Shown here in pieces: positions 1 to 11,583 of a stretch of DNA of 64,000 nt. A model generated the notes under the pieces. It was not told the DNA's origin and ran no database searches. It saw nothing but the letters and a program-made list of their open reading frames with translations. The position numbers and the translations under genes are program-made. Each line of letters begins with the position of its first letter. Positions within the stretch are counted from its first letter, which is position 1. Source of the stretch: Kuschelorhynchus macadamiae (lineage: Eukaryota > Arthropoda > Insecta > Coleoptera > Curculionidae). The stretch lies in assembly GCA_030620095.1 (NCBI GenBank), contig JAUTXW010000329.1:1009001-1073000 (forward strand), read 5' to 3'.

Positions 1-195
1 GCGTAAACCACATCTTAATATCTCTTCTCTTTACAAAAAATATTCACTTTGATTATCCGTGTTCTCGATCGATCTAGGAGTATATTATAATTGGTATTAG
101 ACTTTTGTTTATGGTAATATAATTATCTGTGTGGTCGGTAGTCGCTATTAAATTATATTTAATTTAGAGTTAGAGTACCTGCATTTATGTTTCAG

Positions 196-399
196 AGTTG
201 ATGTCCCGACAGAAAAACGAGTAAGGAAATGGGCTCTGTCCATGGAAGATTTACTTTCAGATCCTACCGGAGTACACGAGTTTACGCATTACTTGCAAAA
301 AGAAAAAAGTGAAGAAAATATTTTATTCTGGTTAGCTGTCAACGACTTAAGACGATCGTCCCAATCCCAAGTTTTATGGAAAATTCAAGAAATCTACGA
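196..399 (+). CDS. RGS9: RGS9/11-like R7 RGS protein, exon A (start of RGS domain)
   Basis: Internal exon between a TTTCAG acceptor and a GAGTAAGT donor. The open frame gives about 67 residues, beginning VDVPTEKRVRKWALSMEDLL and containing the RGS-box signature ENILFWLAVNDL. RGS domains bind activated G-alpha (Gi/o for the R7 family) and accelerate GTP hydrolysis at the membrane. The lead-in V-x-(V/I)-P-T-x-x-R-V-x-(R/K)-W is the junction between the GGL region and the RGS box in RGS9/RGS11-type members. The exon carries one leading base of a split codon and ends with two bases of a GAA codon completed at 6711. DEP, DHEX and GGL exons must lie outside the window to the left. RGS6/7-like is the alternative subgroup; membership of the R7 family is near certain. 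Confidence 0.92.
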
Positions 400-2449
400 G
401 TAAGTCAAACTAATGTTCTCACAAAAAGTTTTTGTAAGTGGGTATAAAAAGTACCAATAGAGCTGATCTGTTCCAGCTTCACTGGAGTGTCTGGTCTAAA
501 AAAAACCTTTGTCCAGTGAAAATAGATAAAAGCGTATAGTAGATTTCAGCAAGCACGTTTGACTTGAAACGCTATCCAAACAGATGTCTTTAAGAAAAAA
601 AGGTTACATAAACAAATTTATACGTAACTAAATTTCTTATACGAAAAACTCGGTAGGGCATATACCCATCTTTAGTAATTTAGACATGAGTGTCGCTCGA
701 AAATTTTAACATTTTATAGAAAGAGTATGTTTTATAGTTTTAAATTTAGTTTGTGAAAACTATTTTTACATTTTCTTACAATAAAGTATCGACATTTACA
801 TTACATATTCTGTCAGTAAAAGAATTAATTTTTCAACTCCAGTAACATAAAGTCGTTACAAACAGATACATTTTTCTCTTTAATCTATCTGTTAGTAAAT
901 TTGCATGTGTTTTAGTTCTCAAATAATTGTGTTTATATTGTCTTTATACTTAAAAAAACATTACATTTCATTAAAATATCTCATTCTGATGTAACTGTAA
1001 CTGTCGACGTATTTCAACTAAAGATAAATTCAAGGCAGAAATTACTGAATCAAATGAAATGGTCTCTAAATATCGCTTTTGATATGTCTGTGTTATTGTA
1101 TATAAAAATGTAATAATGTTTGCCACTCTTACATAGTAATTTTATTAGAAAATTGAATTTTCTTTTTTTATCATCCGATAATAAAAAAAATAAGATTGAA
1201 TAACTTCATATATTTTTTCATTTATTGTTTTTTTTATAGTCGTGGCTAAAACACTCGTATGTAAGGCCAATAACCAAAAAAAAAATATTTTTTATATTGT
1301 TCGGATAGCAACCTCAATGATATTAATATAATGATGAATTAAATACCGAATGATATTATCAATTTTATTTTTACTTCAAAACAATATGCCACTCTTTTTA
1401 TACAAAAACCTTTTTTCGGAATGTATGTATAAGGCATGTCACTTTTCATATATCCAAAATTTGAAAATATATGTTTCACTTCGCGCATGTTTACTACTTA
1501 AGATCTAAATACTGTATGAGATGCGGTAAGCAGATTTTAGAAGTTTATAAACGATCTGTGTACGCCAATGTCTAAGTAAAATATTTGGACCATTGGTTTT
1601 CTTTACATTATAATCATATGTTCTCTTGAGTGCTGATATTCAACTGTAACAGATTAAATAATTTGGTTTTTACTTATATATTTTTTATCTTTTGTAAGAA
1701 ATTAATGGTATTTTGACGTTAAAAGACTGTTATTTATATTCCGGGTACTTACCCCAAAAAATTATAATAAAACTTATAGTTTAACGCCATCAATATAATA
1801 AGTATATTTTTTCTTCATTTTTAAGCTTCTTTGTCGTAAGTGAATGCTGAGTCACATTTAAAATATAAATGTTCACTTTTGTTAATGTCTTTTCTTTCTA
1901 CACAGTTTCATAATTGTACGAATATTTTAAAGCGCACCTTTAGCAAGTTTTATTGGATCTCCCTGACTAAAATAATCCTACTTTTAACTAATTTTAATAA
2001 AGTTTACAGGTATTTTAGAGCGGGAATCTCTATTTGAGGGCCGCTATAGATCCAGTATCAAAAATTAGACAGAACACTTCCTAACAATGTTATCTGACGA
2101 ACTGCTACCATTTGCACAGATCTTATCAAGTTGAATTTGTTTTTCTGAAAAATTACAGTTCTTAGACAATCTACTGTTGCCCAATGCATGCACTCAGTCA
2201 TACATGTGCTTTATATGAAAATAACAAGACAATCTCAATTCCTGATATAGAAGGAAATTTAAAAAATTACTGAAAATTAGAAGGCGCCATTACAATCAGT
2301 TAGGTATAGGAACATAAGTTTTTAGATACTTAAGACCGCCACAGACTTTTAAAAAGAAAAATCAGTTTAAATTTTTATGGATCAGCAATGGTAATATCTT
2401 CTTGAGGAAAAATAAAAACAGCAAAGACGTATTGGTAAAAAGTGAAGAG
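400..2449 (+). other. Intron 1, 5' part: AT-rich, nothing recognised
   Basis: First part of the 6.3-kb intron between the RGS-domain exons. It is very AT-rich with many A and T homopolymers. No ORF above 65 codons looks like protein and no terminal repeats were found. The stretch from about 2060 may be decayed ORF1 or 5' sequence of the LINE that follows, but this cannot be confirmed by reading. Confidence 0.4.
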
Positions 2450-4735
2450 GATTTAAAAAACTAGAAAAACAAATTATATACATGAACATTGAAAGAATAT
2501 AATATATAAAATAAATTTGATGAAGTCGACTATCTTATGGGGCAGAGTAAATACGATGTGCTTGTGCTTGTGCTAGTTGAGACCTGGATGTCTGAAAAGG
2601 ATATTTTTTTTAAAAAAAGGAACAACAATAAAGAAATTATCTAAATCAAAACCACCTGATATTTTTAGCTGGTTTTGTGTTAGCATTGGTGATCTCAAAA
2701 TAAGTGCTTTTTATCGACCACCGTCCTATGAATATGATCAGTTTGCATCAGACATTGAATACTTAATGCTAAAATACCCAAAAAAAAAACACATAATTGC
2801 AAGAGATTTCAATATTAACTTGTTTGAGTCAGATAGGAAAATAGCAAAGGAGTTCAGTAATTTGATAGCTATAAGTAATCATTATAAAAATTAAGTTTAA
2901 TAAGAAAACGCAACTAGAGTAACCCAAAACTCTATTATTTTGCTAGATCATGTCTTAACAGACCAAGTTTGTAACGACAAATGCACAATACCCAAAAAAA
3001 CACATAATTGCAAGAGATTTCAACATTAACTTGTTTGAGTCAGATAGGAAAATAGCAAAGGAGTTCAGTAATTTGATAGCTATAAGTAATCATTATAAAA
3101 ATTAAGTTTAATAAGAAAACGCAACTAGACTAACCCAAAACTCTATTATTTTGCTAGATCATGTCTTAACAGACCAAGTTTGTAACGACAAATGCACTAT
3201 CTCTGTAGAGAGAGTAATGCTTTATCAGATCACTGGAAAATCATACTCGCAGTAACAGAAACACTAAAGAACCACAAAAGAAAAGTTACCTCTAAATCTC
3301 AAGCAATTGATTTATAAAATGATTATAAAAAATCACAATTTATTTAAAAACACAGTTAACAATATGGCAATAGTAAAATTTAAAGAACTAATCGACATCA
3401 TTAACTAATGTAAACGTGAGTCAGAATATCAACGAATAATCAGATATCATGAAAATAATACTTTGATTGCGCCAGAACTTCTTGACACGATTAAGGAACA
3501 TGATAGATTATATAAAAAAAAAGGTCAGAACAGGAATGATGATGTTACAGTAACGAGCATAAAATAAGGTTAACAACAAAAAAAAACTTAAAAAATCAAT
3601 ATTTTAAGAATGATTGGAACAAAACTGGAAATGGCTCAAGAAAACAGTGGCAGTTTATAGATTTCTTAAAAATAGGAACCAAAAATCAATAATTAATAGT
3701 GTGTCTATTAATAATATTAGAGTTAGCGACCCATGTAACGATTTAAATAATTATTTCTCTAGTGTGGGAGAAACTTTTATACAGGAAATAGATAATGAGG
3801 TACAAACTCTGTCACCTATGCTTAGGGACAACCTTAGATTTCAAGAAAGCCACTGTGATAATAGTATGTATATACAGGTTACAAATAAACTGGAGGATAG
3901 GAATATTATTTCAAAGCTAAAAAAACTCATGATCACATAACAGTTCAAGATATTTTAAATTTGCAACGTTTTTTAATATCAATTTTGACTAAATTAATAA
4001 ACAATGTTCTTACGTCTGGTATTTTCCCACAAGAGCTCAAAATTAGTGAAGTGTACAAGAAACTGAACTACTTGTAAACGCAGATCTGGAACTTTACTCA
4101 TATTACCCATCCCCCGAATATCAAGATTTATAACAAGAATTGAGCATGTAAGCACGATTAAATGTCTCGGATTGATTTTGGATGAAAATTTAAACTGGAG
4201 AGATCATATACATTATGTTAAAAATAAAATTGTACCAATGATTAATGACTTGTATAGGACAAGAAACTATCTTTGCCACTGTATCAAAATGATAGTATAT
4301 AATGCATACTTTTTGTCACATATTAGATATCTGGTTCTTATATACGGGATGTGTGGAGCAAATAATTTTAAAAATATACAAATTTTAAAAAACAAAGTCC
4401 TAAGAATTTTATTCTGCTAGACTTATAAAAAAATTAAATTACACCTTCATTTATAATTTAAGTTTAATTAGTGTATATATGTATTTCCGATACCATGAGA
4501 GCATTTTCTTTTTTGTTTTTTTTTTAAATTATAGATATTGTTATGCTTTTGTATTTATTAAGAGACTTTATACTTCAGTTGCAGCCACATTGATCATTGT
4601 TTTAATTTTAATATTAATATTCTCGATATCAGAGCTTTTATGCACTGTTTAGAGGATTAAAAATTGTGTATATTATGTAAACATTAATGTATTTTAAACT
4701 TACAAATAAATGATCTTCAAAAAAAGTCGTTTATG
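2450..4735 (+). mobile_element. Degenerate non-LTR retrotransposon (jockey/CR1-like), internally deleted
   Basis: Plus-strand LINE relic in intron 1. An AP-endonuclease region lies at about 2490-2960: a DVLVL...ETWMSE-type start near 2550, then SAFYRPPS at about 2700 and IIARDFNINLFESD at about 2800. That last motif is the GDFN motif with G changed to R. A connector and RT N-terminal region lies at 3614-3940 (NYFSSVGETFIQEI). Most of the RT palm is missing. The C-terminal RT/thumb region follows at 4172-4420 (GLILDENLNWRDHI, a hallmark of the post-palm region). Stops and frame changes show it is dead. The 3' end is near the A-rich run at 4720-4730. Clade assignment within jockey/CR1-like LINEs is uncertain. 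Confidence 0.75.
2773..3197 (+). repeat. Near-exact tandem duplication (about 212 bp x 2) inside the LINE
   Basis: Positions 2773-2986 and 2987-3197 are almost identical. They differ by A-run length (10 versus 8 A after ATACCC) and a few substitutions, for example AATATTAAC/AACATTAAC. The duplicated unit covers the endonuclease IIARDFNINLFESD segment and following sequence. It is much less diverged than the element is decayed, so the duplication is recent relative to the insertion. Confidence 0.9.
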
Positions 4736-4759
4736 AACATCTGAGCTCTATTCACCACC

Positions 4760-6577
4760 ATAGGCGCCGACTTCGTGGAGGCTCTGAGAGAGTAACGATC
4801 AAGAGCAATTCATAACATACTTATACTATGTGAAATTTGTGGTCCAAATAAAAATTATAATTGTGATATCTGCTTTGCCAAAATGAATCACAAGTTCTTT
4901 CCTTTCATCCCACGAAACCTTACATTTAAAAAGATATTAGTATTTCTTATTAGTTTTTTTTTCTAAAAAAAATGTGCAATAGTCAGAAATGAATAGTAAA
5001 TTGACGAATTTTTGGTTCAGAAGTGCATGTAATCAAATAGGACAGGTTAATAGAAATACAACTTAGTTGTTCTGCGCTCGACCTGCGCACATCTCAGCAG
5101 CTCAGCCTACACCCATGTTGCCAATCCTAATACAAATGCACTAGCATATCACATATACATTCTATAACTTATTTTATATGAAAAAAATCCTAACGAGGAC
5201 TAACCAAAGCGCAGTCCGGTTTAACTGCATACAAAATTATAGGTATTAAAAAAAACTAGCTGACCCGGCAGATCTTGTTCTGCCTTTTCCGTTAGATGGC
5301 GGGATGAGTTTCCAGTGAATATGCGGCGCATCAATCTCATCGTCCAGAAATGTTATTGAAGAAAAACATACTGATTTTGTAGAAAAAATACGAAATAAAT
5401 CAATACAAAAAATAGCGTTGAAAGGTCTTTGTTTATATTTCATACTTATGGAATATATATGAGAATTAGCCGCTAAATTATTTTTGGTAATTTTACTTAC
5501 ATATCATACTATTAAGTTTTTTTTGCCTTTTTGCCCTTCGAACACAGGGTATAGGGTGATCAAAAAACAAAAATTTAAATAATCTGTGTTGTAAAATGAT
5601 TTACTATTATTAAAAAAATTATTCAAGATAATTTTTACTGGCTCAGTAACCAGGTACAAAGCCGGTTTTGACAAAGTCATGTAATTTACTGTTGAGTAAT
5701 ATACTTTTTAGAAAGTTATAAAATTCCAGGTAGTTTCGGAAATATTCTTAAAAAACCGAACTTACCCGAATTCGTTTTACTTTATCCTGACTTTATCAAA
5801 ACAGATATTGTAAAATAATTATCACATTTCTGTTGTTACAAGTTGGCATACTCAATTGTAATTTCAACGTTCCATATTTGGCTGGCGAACCATCAGCTTT
5901 ATTTTTTTTTAAATATAAACCAGATTTTTTATTATTTTTTTATATTCCTTTGACCACTTAAAACCAATGATCTATCGCACTTAAAAAATTACTGTTTAAA
6001 AGAGACACTGAGATGAAATCCCTTACTAAAAGAAAAATTTGAAATAAATGTATGAGTGTGATATATCAGGGATTTTGGGAGCCCAGATGCGACAAAATTT
6101 TGAATAAGAAGACACAGATCCGTATTTAAAAAATAAAAGTGATGATGAGCCCGCAAAATTGAAACAAAGAAATTTAATTGCTCCAGCATCTAGAGGACAG
6201 AATGTTTCTATAAGAATGTGAAACTTATTTTGCAAAATCTCTTTATATAACGTCACTAAAAAATAAAAGTCAAATTGGAAAATTTTTGATTTTTACGAAG
6301 ATTTCCCAAATTACCTGGAATTATATCAGTTTCTTAATGGCAAATTACCTACCACTAAAATACGCAACTTTGTCTCAATTTAACCGACTTTGAATCCCTT
6401 TTATCTGAAGCAAACTGTGTGCTTCTTTAACCTTTATTTTTACTAAAACACTTTATTATTTGAGAATTATTAATCTGTAAAAGCATATAGAAACACATGA
6501 ATGCGCGATCTTCTTTGTGTAACAAAAATTTTGTTTCCACAAAAAACTCAGTGCAATTCTGAAAAGTCGGCGCCTAT
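4760..6577. mobile_element. Possible non-autonomous DNA transposon with short inverted ends
   Basis: ATAGGCGCCGACTT at 4760-4773 is matched in inverse orientation by AAGTCGGCGCCTAT ending at 6577. Just outside are ATTCACCA (left, two bases away) and ATTCAACA (right), a 7-of-8 match that could be a decayed hAT-type 8-bp target duplication. The 1.8 kb between contains no recognisable transposase. At 5260-5300 it contains ACTAGCTGACCCGGCAGA, which resembles a repeat end that recurs in arthropod genomes. The terminal match is short, so chance or a compound structure remains possible. Confidence 0.35.
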
Positions 6578-6710
6578 ATTCAACAACCTAGATTCGGTAT
6601 TTTAATCTTGAAACTTTGGAAAGTATTTTCCTTTGACATGGTCTACAGAACATGATCTGTTAATTCACTAAAGCCGCAAAGATTTCACTTGATATATTGC
6701 TAATTTTTAG

Positions 6711-6932
6711 AAACTATGTTAAACATGGATCTCCCAGGGAAGTCAACATCGATAATCAAACAATGGACAAAGTTCAAGAAGGAATGAAAAACAATAGCCG
6801 ATTTTGTTTTGATGCCGCCCAGGAACATGTATACAATCTACTCTTAAAAAAAGATTGTTATCCTAGATTTATTAGGTCAGAATACTACAAAAACTTACTT
6901 TCTAATGGAATTCAACCTCTGCAGAAAAAACG
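6711..6932 (+). CDS. RGS9: RGS9/11-like R7 RGS protein, exon B (rest of RGS domain)
   Basis: Acceptor TTTTTAG then 222 bases to a CGGTAAAT donor, open throughout. One base completes the split GAA from exon A, then about 73 codons follow. Visible motifs are VNIDNQTMDKV (RGS9/11 type, where RGS6/7 members have INLDSKS), DAAQEHVYNLLLKKDCYPRF and IRSEYYKNLL. These form the second half of the RGS nine-helix bundle, including the helix that packs against the G-alpha switch regions. The tail IQPLQKKR leaves the domain. The exon ends with CG of an Arg codon completed by the first base of exon C. Protein-like codon use and perfect family match make this the most secure exon in the window. Confidence 0.95.
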
Positions 6933-7532
6933 GTAAATATGATGGGTTTACAAAGAAAAGCAATATTGTATGCAACCATTGTGAAACAAATAATACTACC
7001 TTTTGAACGTTTACTTGGAGCTGGTGATATTAAAACATGTTACTTTTTTATTTATTATTACGTTCAATTAATAGCTATTTTATAACCAGTTATGAAAAGC
7101 GATATTTTGTGTATCGAGTAAATAACAAGAGTTACACAAAATATCGATTCGTGACGTGTTTCATACAAGATTTTTTTCTAATTTTGACCATTTAGAAACT
7201 TTTAAAAATAGTAAAATACAATATAAAACCCATCAGAATTATACATTTTTTTTCAAGTTTTGATCACCTGGTTATTAGGTACTAAAATTTTTAGAAACTA
7301 GTTACGAAAAAAAAAAGACGTTTCAAAACACCCAAAACGTCAAACAGTTCTATAAAGTGACACAGTATGTGTCAAAATTAGAAAAAAATATGTTTTCTTG
7401 TTTTTTATTCTGCCACATTTTAAGTTAAGGATTGTAGGTTGTAACAGATTTTTTCATTTGGTACAATGTTTGGTGTTAAATGAATGTTATAATAACAACG
7501 TTCTTAACACAATTTGTGTAACCTAAAAATAT
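6933..7532 (+). other. Intron 2, 5' part, nothing recognised
   Basis: AT-rich intronic sequence between the exon B donor and the left inverted arm of the next element. No coding or structured feature was seen. Confidence 0.4.
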
Positions 7533-9182
7533 ATATTTTGATCTCTGTCATACTCGGTTGTTTGTTAGTAGAAGAGGAAATCGGAATATCTCGGGTATCC
7601 GGACACACTTGAATAAAATTCAGAGTGGGAAGCTGAACAATTTATGTAGTACCCGCCAATTTTAAAAGTATTTATATACAATGTCTTTAAAACGTACTAT
7701 CATTTAAATTCAAATTAATTGTTGAGGATGTTTAAATTACATTTTTTTTTCTATAGGTTTTGGGATCGTCGAAAGGTCCTTTTTTTTGCAAAACTACTAC
7801 GTTGTAAGGGATGTGAGATTTATTTCTCATGGGTTTGGCAGCCTAAATGCCGCTTTAAAGCCATTAGTGAGTTACTTATTTCGTTACCTTTCCAAAGATA
7901 TAAATGTTTTATGAAAACCTTGAATTATGGTCTCTATGTTCTACCAGACTATTATTTTCTATTTAATAGTCTATTTCAGTTTCGATCTTCATTACATGTA
8001 ACTTTAAAATTATTCCTGGGCGCATGGAAACGTTTAGATTTGATTTAGTTTACTGGTGGATTTTCTGAACTTTTGGAGGAAGACGTCCTTAGGTTATTAA
8101 CGTGCCTTCATTTTGCTGGATGATTGCTGTGCGGCAGTTCCACAGTTGGAGTTGCAGTTTTTAGGAGTGACACCTTTAAAAGGTCTCCTGAATTTTGGTT
8201 GAAAAAAGATAAGACATTTTTATAATTTTGTTACTTCAAATTTAATTCAATTAGTGTAGTGGCCACGTACTAATTCCTAATTTAAATGAACTTTACAATT
8301 TAGTTGTTACCGGATACAATCTTCATATAGTAAAAATTTAATTTATGTTGATTGTATATTATAAAATTTATCTATTCATAAAATCGAAATTAAATATATT
8401 GCCTAAATTTATGTAAATTATATATTAATAAGTCTTGTCTTTGTTGAAATCAAAACTCACCTATTTTTTTGAATGCATGTAAATAATGCGTTAAAATCTT
8501 AATATCATAAAAAATCTACTTTTATGTAAATTGTGTATTATTTACTTGGGTACTTGTTACTAATTGAATAATAATAATACATTTCAAGTTAAAATAATTA
8601 TTAGATATTCAATTTACTATGTAATTGGTATTATTTTTTTCTTCATTATTTGTTTGATATTCGCTTTGATTAAATAAAGAAGCTATATGCTTTAAATATC
8701 TTCTAGACTAAATCACTCTAAATTCTACTAATTATTGTCTTAAGTTTTGATTAGTTTGCCATAGATTACTACTAAGATCTATAAATATTTTTCAATTACT
8801 ATTTTTATAAATTGTTAATTCGTGATATATGAAATTATTTTTTTCGTAAGGCTTCAATAATCTTGAAGACAAATATTTTCTACTTTTTAAATCGATAGAG
8901 TGTAAAGTTTACAACCTAGAACTTTCATTTCATAAGGACTACATTTATATATTTTGAATTAAGCTATCAGAAATTCAGTTACCTTTTCGTTCTCTACGAT
9001 TTTCCCGATTTTAGCTGTCTTAAATCATCACTGATTATATTTTACCATATTTTTAAAACTGGCATGTACTATATAGATTTTCAGCTTCCCACACTCAATT
9101 TAACCGAGTGTATTTGGAAACCTGAGAGATTCCGATTTTCTTTTCTATTAACAAGCATCCGAGTGTAAGAGAGATCAAAATA
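7533..9182. mobile_element. About 1.65-kb element with about 140-bp terminal inverted repeats, unclassified
   Basis: The sequence at 7533-7675 (starting ATTTTGATCTCTG) is matched in reverse complement by about 9042-9182 (ending GAGATCAAAATAT). Shared blocks include CAGCTTCCCAC and ATTCCGATTT. Divergence and small indels show it is old. The interior is AT-rich with a 109-codon frame at 7719-8048 that resembles no family I know and is probably chance. No target duplication is obvious. The right end stops two bases before the mariner-like element at 9185. It may be a non-autonomous DNA transposon, or the mariner may have inserted at or beside its end. Confidence 0.6.
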
Positions 9183-9184
9183 TG

Positions 9185-11200
9185 CAGGGTTGTTCAAAAG
9201 AAATGCACCAAATTCATATCTTCTGTATAAAATTTTTCACAAAAACGCTGGAACACGTGAAGTGGATTAAGTGATTGTTCGTCTTTTTGTAATACTTTCA
9301 ACCCCCCCACCTCAACCCTTTAATTTGTAGGCACTCCAACTTTTTTTTCAATTTTCAGCCTAGATCATGTGGGGGCTCTATGAGAAGGTCTTTTAAAACT
9401 GAATCCGATACTAGCAAATTAGGGGTCTGCCCATTTCGTTACAGTAAATCGAGTCCACATACTTTTTTAATTAAAATTAATATTCGAGGTGGATCCTTAG
9501 CACTCACTTGATTCGGCGGCTAATGTAACAAATGCTGAAAGTGATCTCCACCTTCGACTTGACATGCACCGAGTGTGTGGTAAATACTATCAACCGCACT
9601 TCGAATACTTTCGGCTGGTAAATTAGTAACCTCCATCTTTATTCTATCTTCAACGTTCTTTCCATTTTTCCATTTTTAAACACTTTTTTAAACAGTCTCT
9701 CCTTCAAATACCCCCATAGAAAGAAATCCAATGGTGTAAGGTCCGGAGACCTTAATGTCCATTCAATGGGACCCCGTCGACTTATCCACCGATTTGGAAA
9801 AATTTCGTCCAAGTACCTTCGAAAATGTAAAATACGGTGGTGCGCCATCTTGTTTAAACCATATTCTTTCATGGGGTATATCTGGATCACTCTCGATAAG
9901 AAACGTTATTGCTAATGCAGGTATTAAATCAAATGAGAGGAAATCTAATTAGCATTCAGCACTAAGATTTTCTGAAAAGAAATATGGTCCCAAAATTCTG
10001 TTACTTATTATGCGTATGTATATGTCCCTCACGTATCCACTGTGGATTATGATCAGACCAGAATCAATAATTATGTCTATTGATCATTGCATTTAAATAA
10101 AATGTAGCGTCATCGGAGAAGATAATGTCATTTTCTTCATATATTCCCAGTATTTATTTCACAGAATTGTAATCTCCTATCGTAGTCATCTACAAGAAGT
10201 TCCTATAAAACATGCACTTTATACGATGACACCTCTGCCTCTTTAATAATCGCTGTACAGAAGCTCTACTGACAGCTTTATTTAGCCCTAAGGTATTAGT
10301 TGAAGAATGTTGATTTTCTTGTACTGATAGCAGTATATCAAGTTTTTTGTCTTCAGTTAAATGGGTGGTCGATCCATTTTAGTTAAATCCCTAACTATCC
10401 CACACTCTTCAAATTTCTGAAATATCCTACTCACACCTGACCCTGTAATTTTATTCTCCAAATACTTTTCATCGAACAACACCCAAATTTCATTCTGGCT
10501 CTTTACTTTGTTTTCATAAGCCAACAATATCAAATTTTCAATACCTTGCCTTTCTGAGAGCACCATAATTCAAAAATATCAATGTTCCAAAATACTAACA
10601 CTTACTTACAAGTCAATAATTTGAAAGATTAACTGAATTTATTACTTTGTGTATGTAGGTATTGGGCAAATAAACAACCAAATGTGGGACAAAACTGTCC
10701 TAGAATTTTTTTAGCTTTTTACATACATTTTGCAATGTAAAAATTTGTAATATTAGGAACTTGCTTGGTAATAATAAATATCACTATCGTTTAATCAATC
10801 CTCTCAATTCAATGAAATATTCCCAACTCACTGAATATGTTGATAGGGCCTAGTAATTGATAGTAACCAAGGTCGTTCTGAATTACACCATAAGGATCTA
10901 CTTCGATAGTTAATCATAATTAAAAACTTATGTGGACTCGTTTTACTGTCACGAAATGAGCTAATTTGTTACTAGTATCGGATTCAGTTTTCGAAGACCT
11001 TCTCATAGAGCTCCCCTATGACCTAGGTTACCATTAAAAAAAATTGGATTGCCTACAAACTAAGAGGTTGCAGGGATGGGGCTGAAAATATGACAAAAAG
11101 ACGAACAACCTTTTAAACTACTTTACGTGTTACAGAGTTTTTGTAAAAAATGACTCATACAGAAGATATGGATTTTATGCGCTTCTTTTGAACAACCCTG
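9185..11200 (-). mobile_element. Mariner/Tc-like transposon with about 300-bp TIRs
   Basis: The ends are CAGGGTTGTTCAAAAGAA and its inverse TTCTTTTGAACAACCCTG. The right end is flanked by TA and the left by TG (a decayed TA). The inverted repeats extend inward about 300 bp with drift: both arms share ATATCTTCTGTAT, TTGTTCGTCTTTTTG and GTGGACTCG-type blocks. The 2016-bp length and the minus-strand transposase pieces inside support an autonomous-derived mariner-like copy. Confidence 0.85.
9600..10566 (-). pseudogene. Mariner-like transposase remnant
   Basis: Read on the minus strand. The N-terminal frame at 10566-10357 contains a helix-turn-helix-like ITGSGVSRIFQKFEECGIVR followed by DRPPI, typical of the paired-type DNA-binding half of insect mariner-like transposases. 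The C-terminal frame at 9890-9639 contains GPIEWTLRSPDLTPLDFFLW, the block carrying the last catalytic acidic residue and the PLDFFLWG signature. The intervening DDE core at about 9890-10350 is broken by stops and frame changes, so it is inactive. Confidence 0.8.
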
Positions 11201-11322
11201 TACATCTTTTAATGAATCCTGATGTAACAATATTTAGCTTATGCAGGTTGTGTAGGAATACGGTAATCGTAAGATTAATTTATTACAAAACATTGTAACA
11301 AGGTTTGTTATTATGTTTTTAG

Positions 11323-11583
11323 ATTTTTTGGTTTCGGTCCGACGAAAAAGAAAGCATCGACTAGCACGCAATCTAATCCATCTCAAACCGCACAAACCAT
11401 GAATGTTACGGTTCCATGTGCTGGCGCACTCAGCAAGCGTCGCGGAAGTGACCGTAGCTTATCAGGTTCAGCGCATGAAATTTCGCACTTCGGTGTGAGT
11501 AGCGGAACTCACACGGCCATTATTAAGGAGACTAAGGTACCCCATTCGCATTCACAGAGCAACTTGAGTGATATTCCGTACAG
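11323..11583 (+). CDS. RGS9: RGS9/11-like RGS protein, exon C (Ser/Thr-rich linker)
   Basis: Acceptor GTTTTTAG, then 261 bases, then an AGGTAGGG donor. The first base completes Arg from exon B and the frame stays open for 86 codons: FFGFGPTKKKASTSTQS, then RRGSDRSLSGSAHEISHFGV and SQSNLSDIPYR. It is low-complexity, rich in Ser/Thr, Lys and Gln, with likely basophilic-kinase sites (RRGS, RSLS). GC content is clearly higher than the flanking intron, as expected for coding DNA. This is the segment just after the RGS box, where RGS9 proteins also change from a folded domain to a variable tail. The exon ends with AG of a split Arg completed at 33367. Assignment rests on exact phase continuity and position rather than conserved motifs. 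Confidence 0.82.

Noticed and set aside
7719..8048. 109-codon plus-strand ORF with aromatic-rich sequence
   Set aside because: Starts at a non-ATG codon, has no recognisable domain, and lies inside an inverted-repeat element; probably chance.
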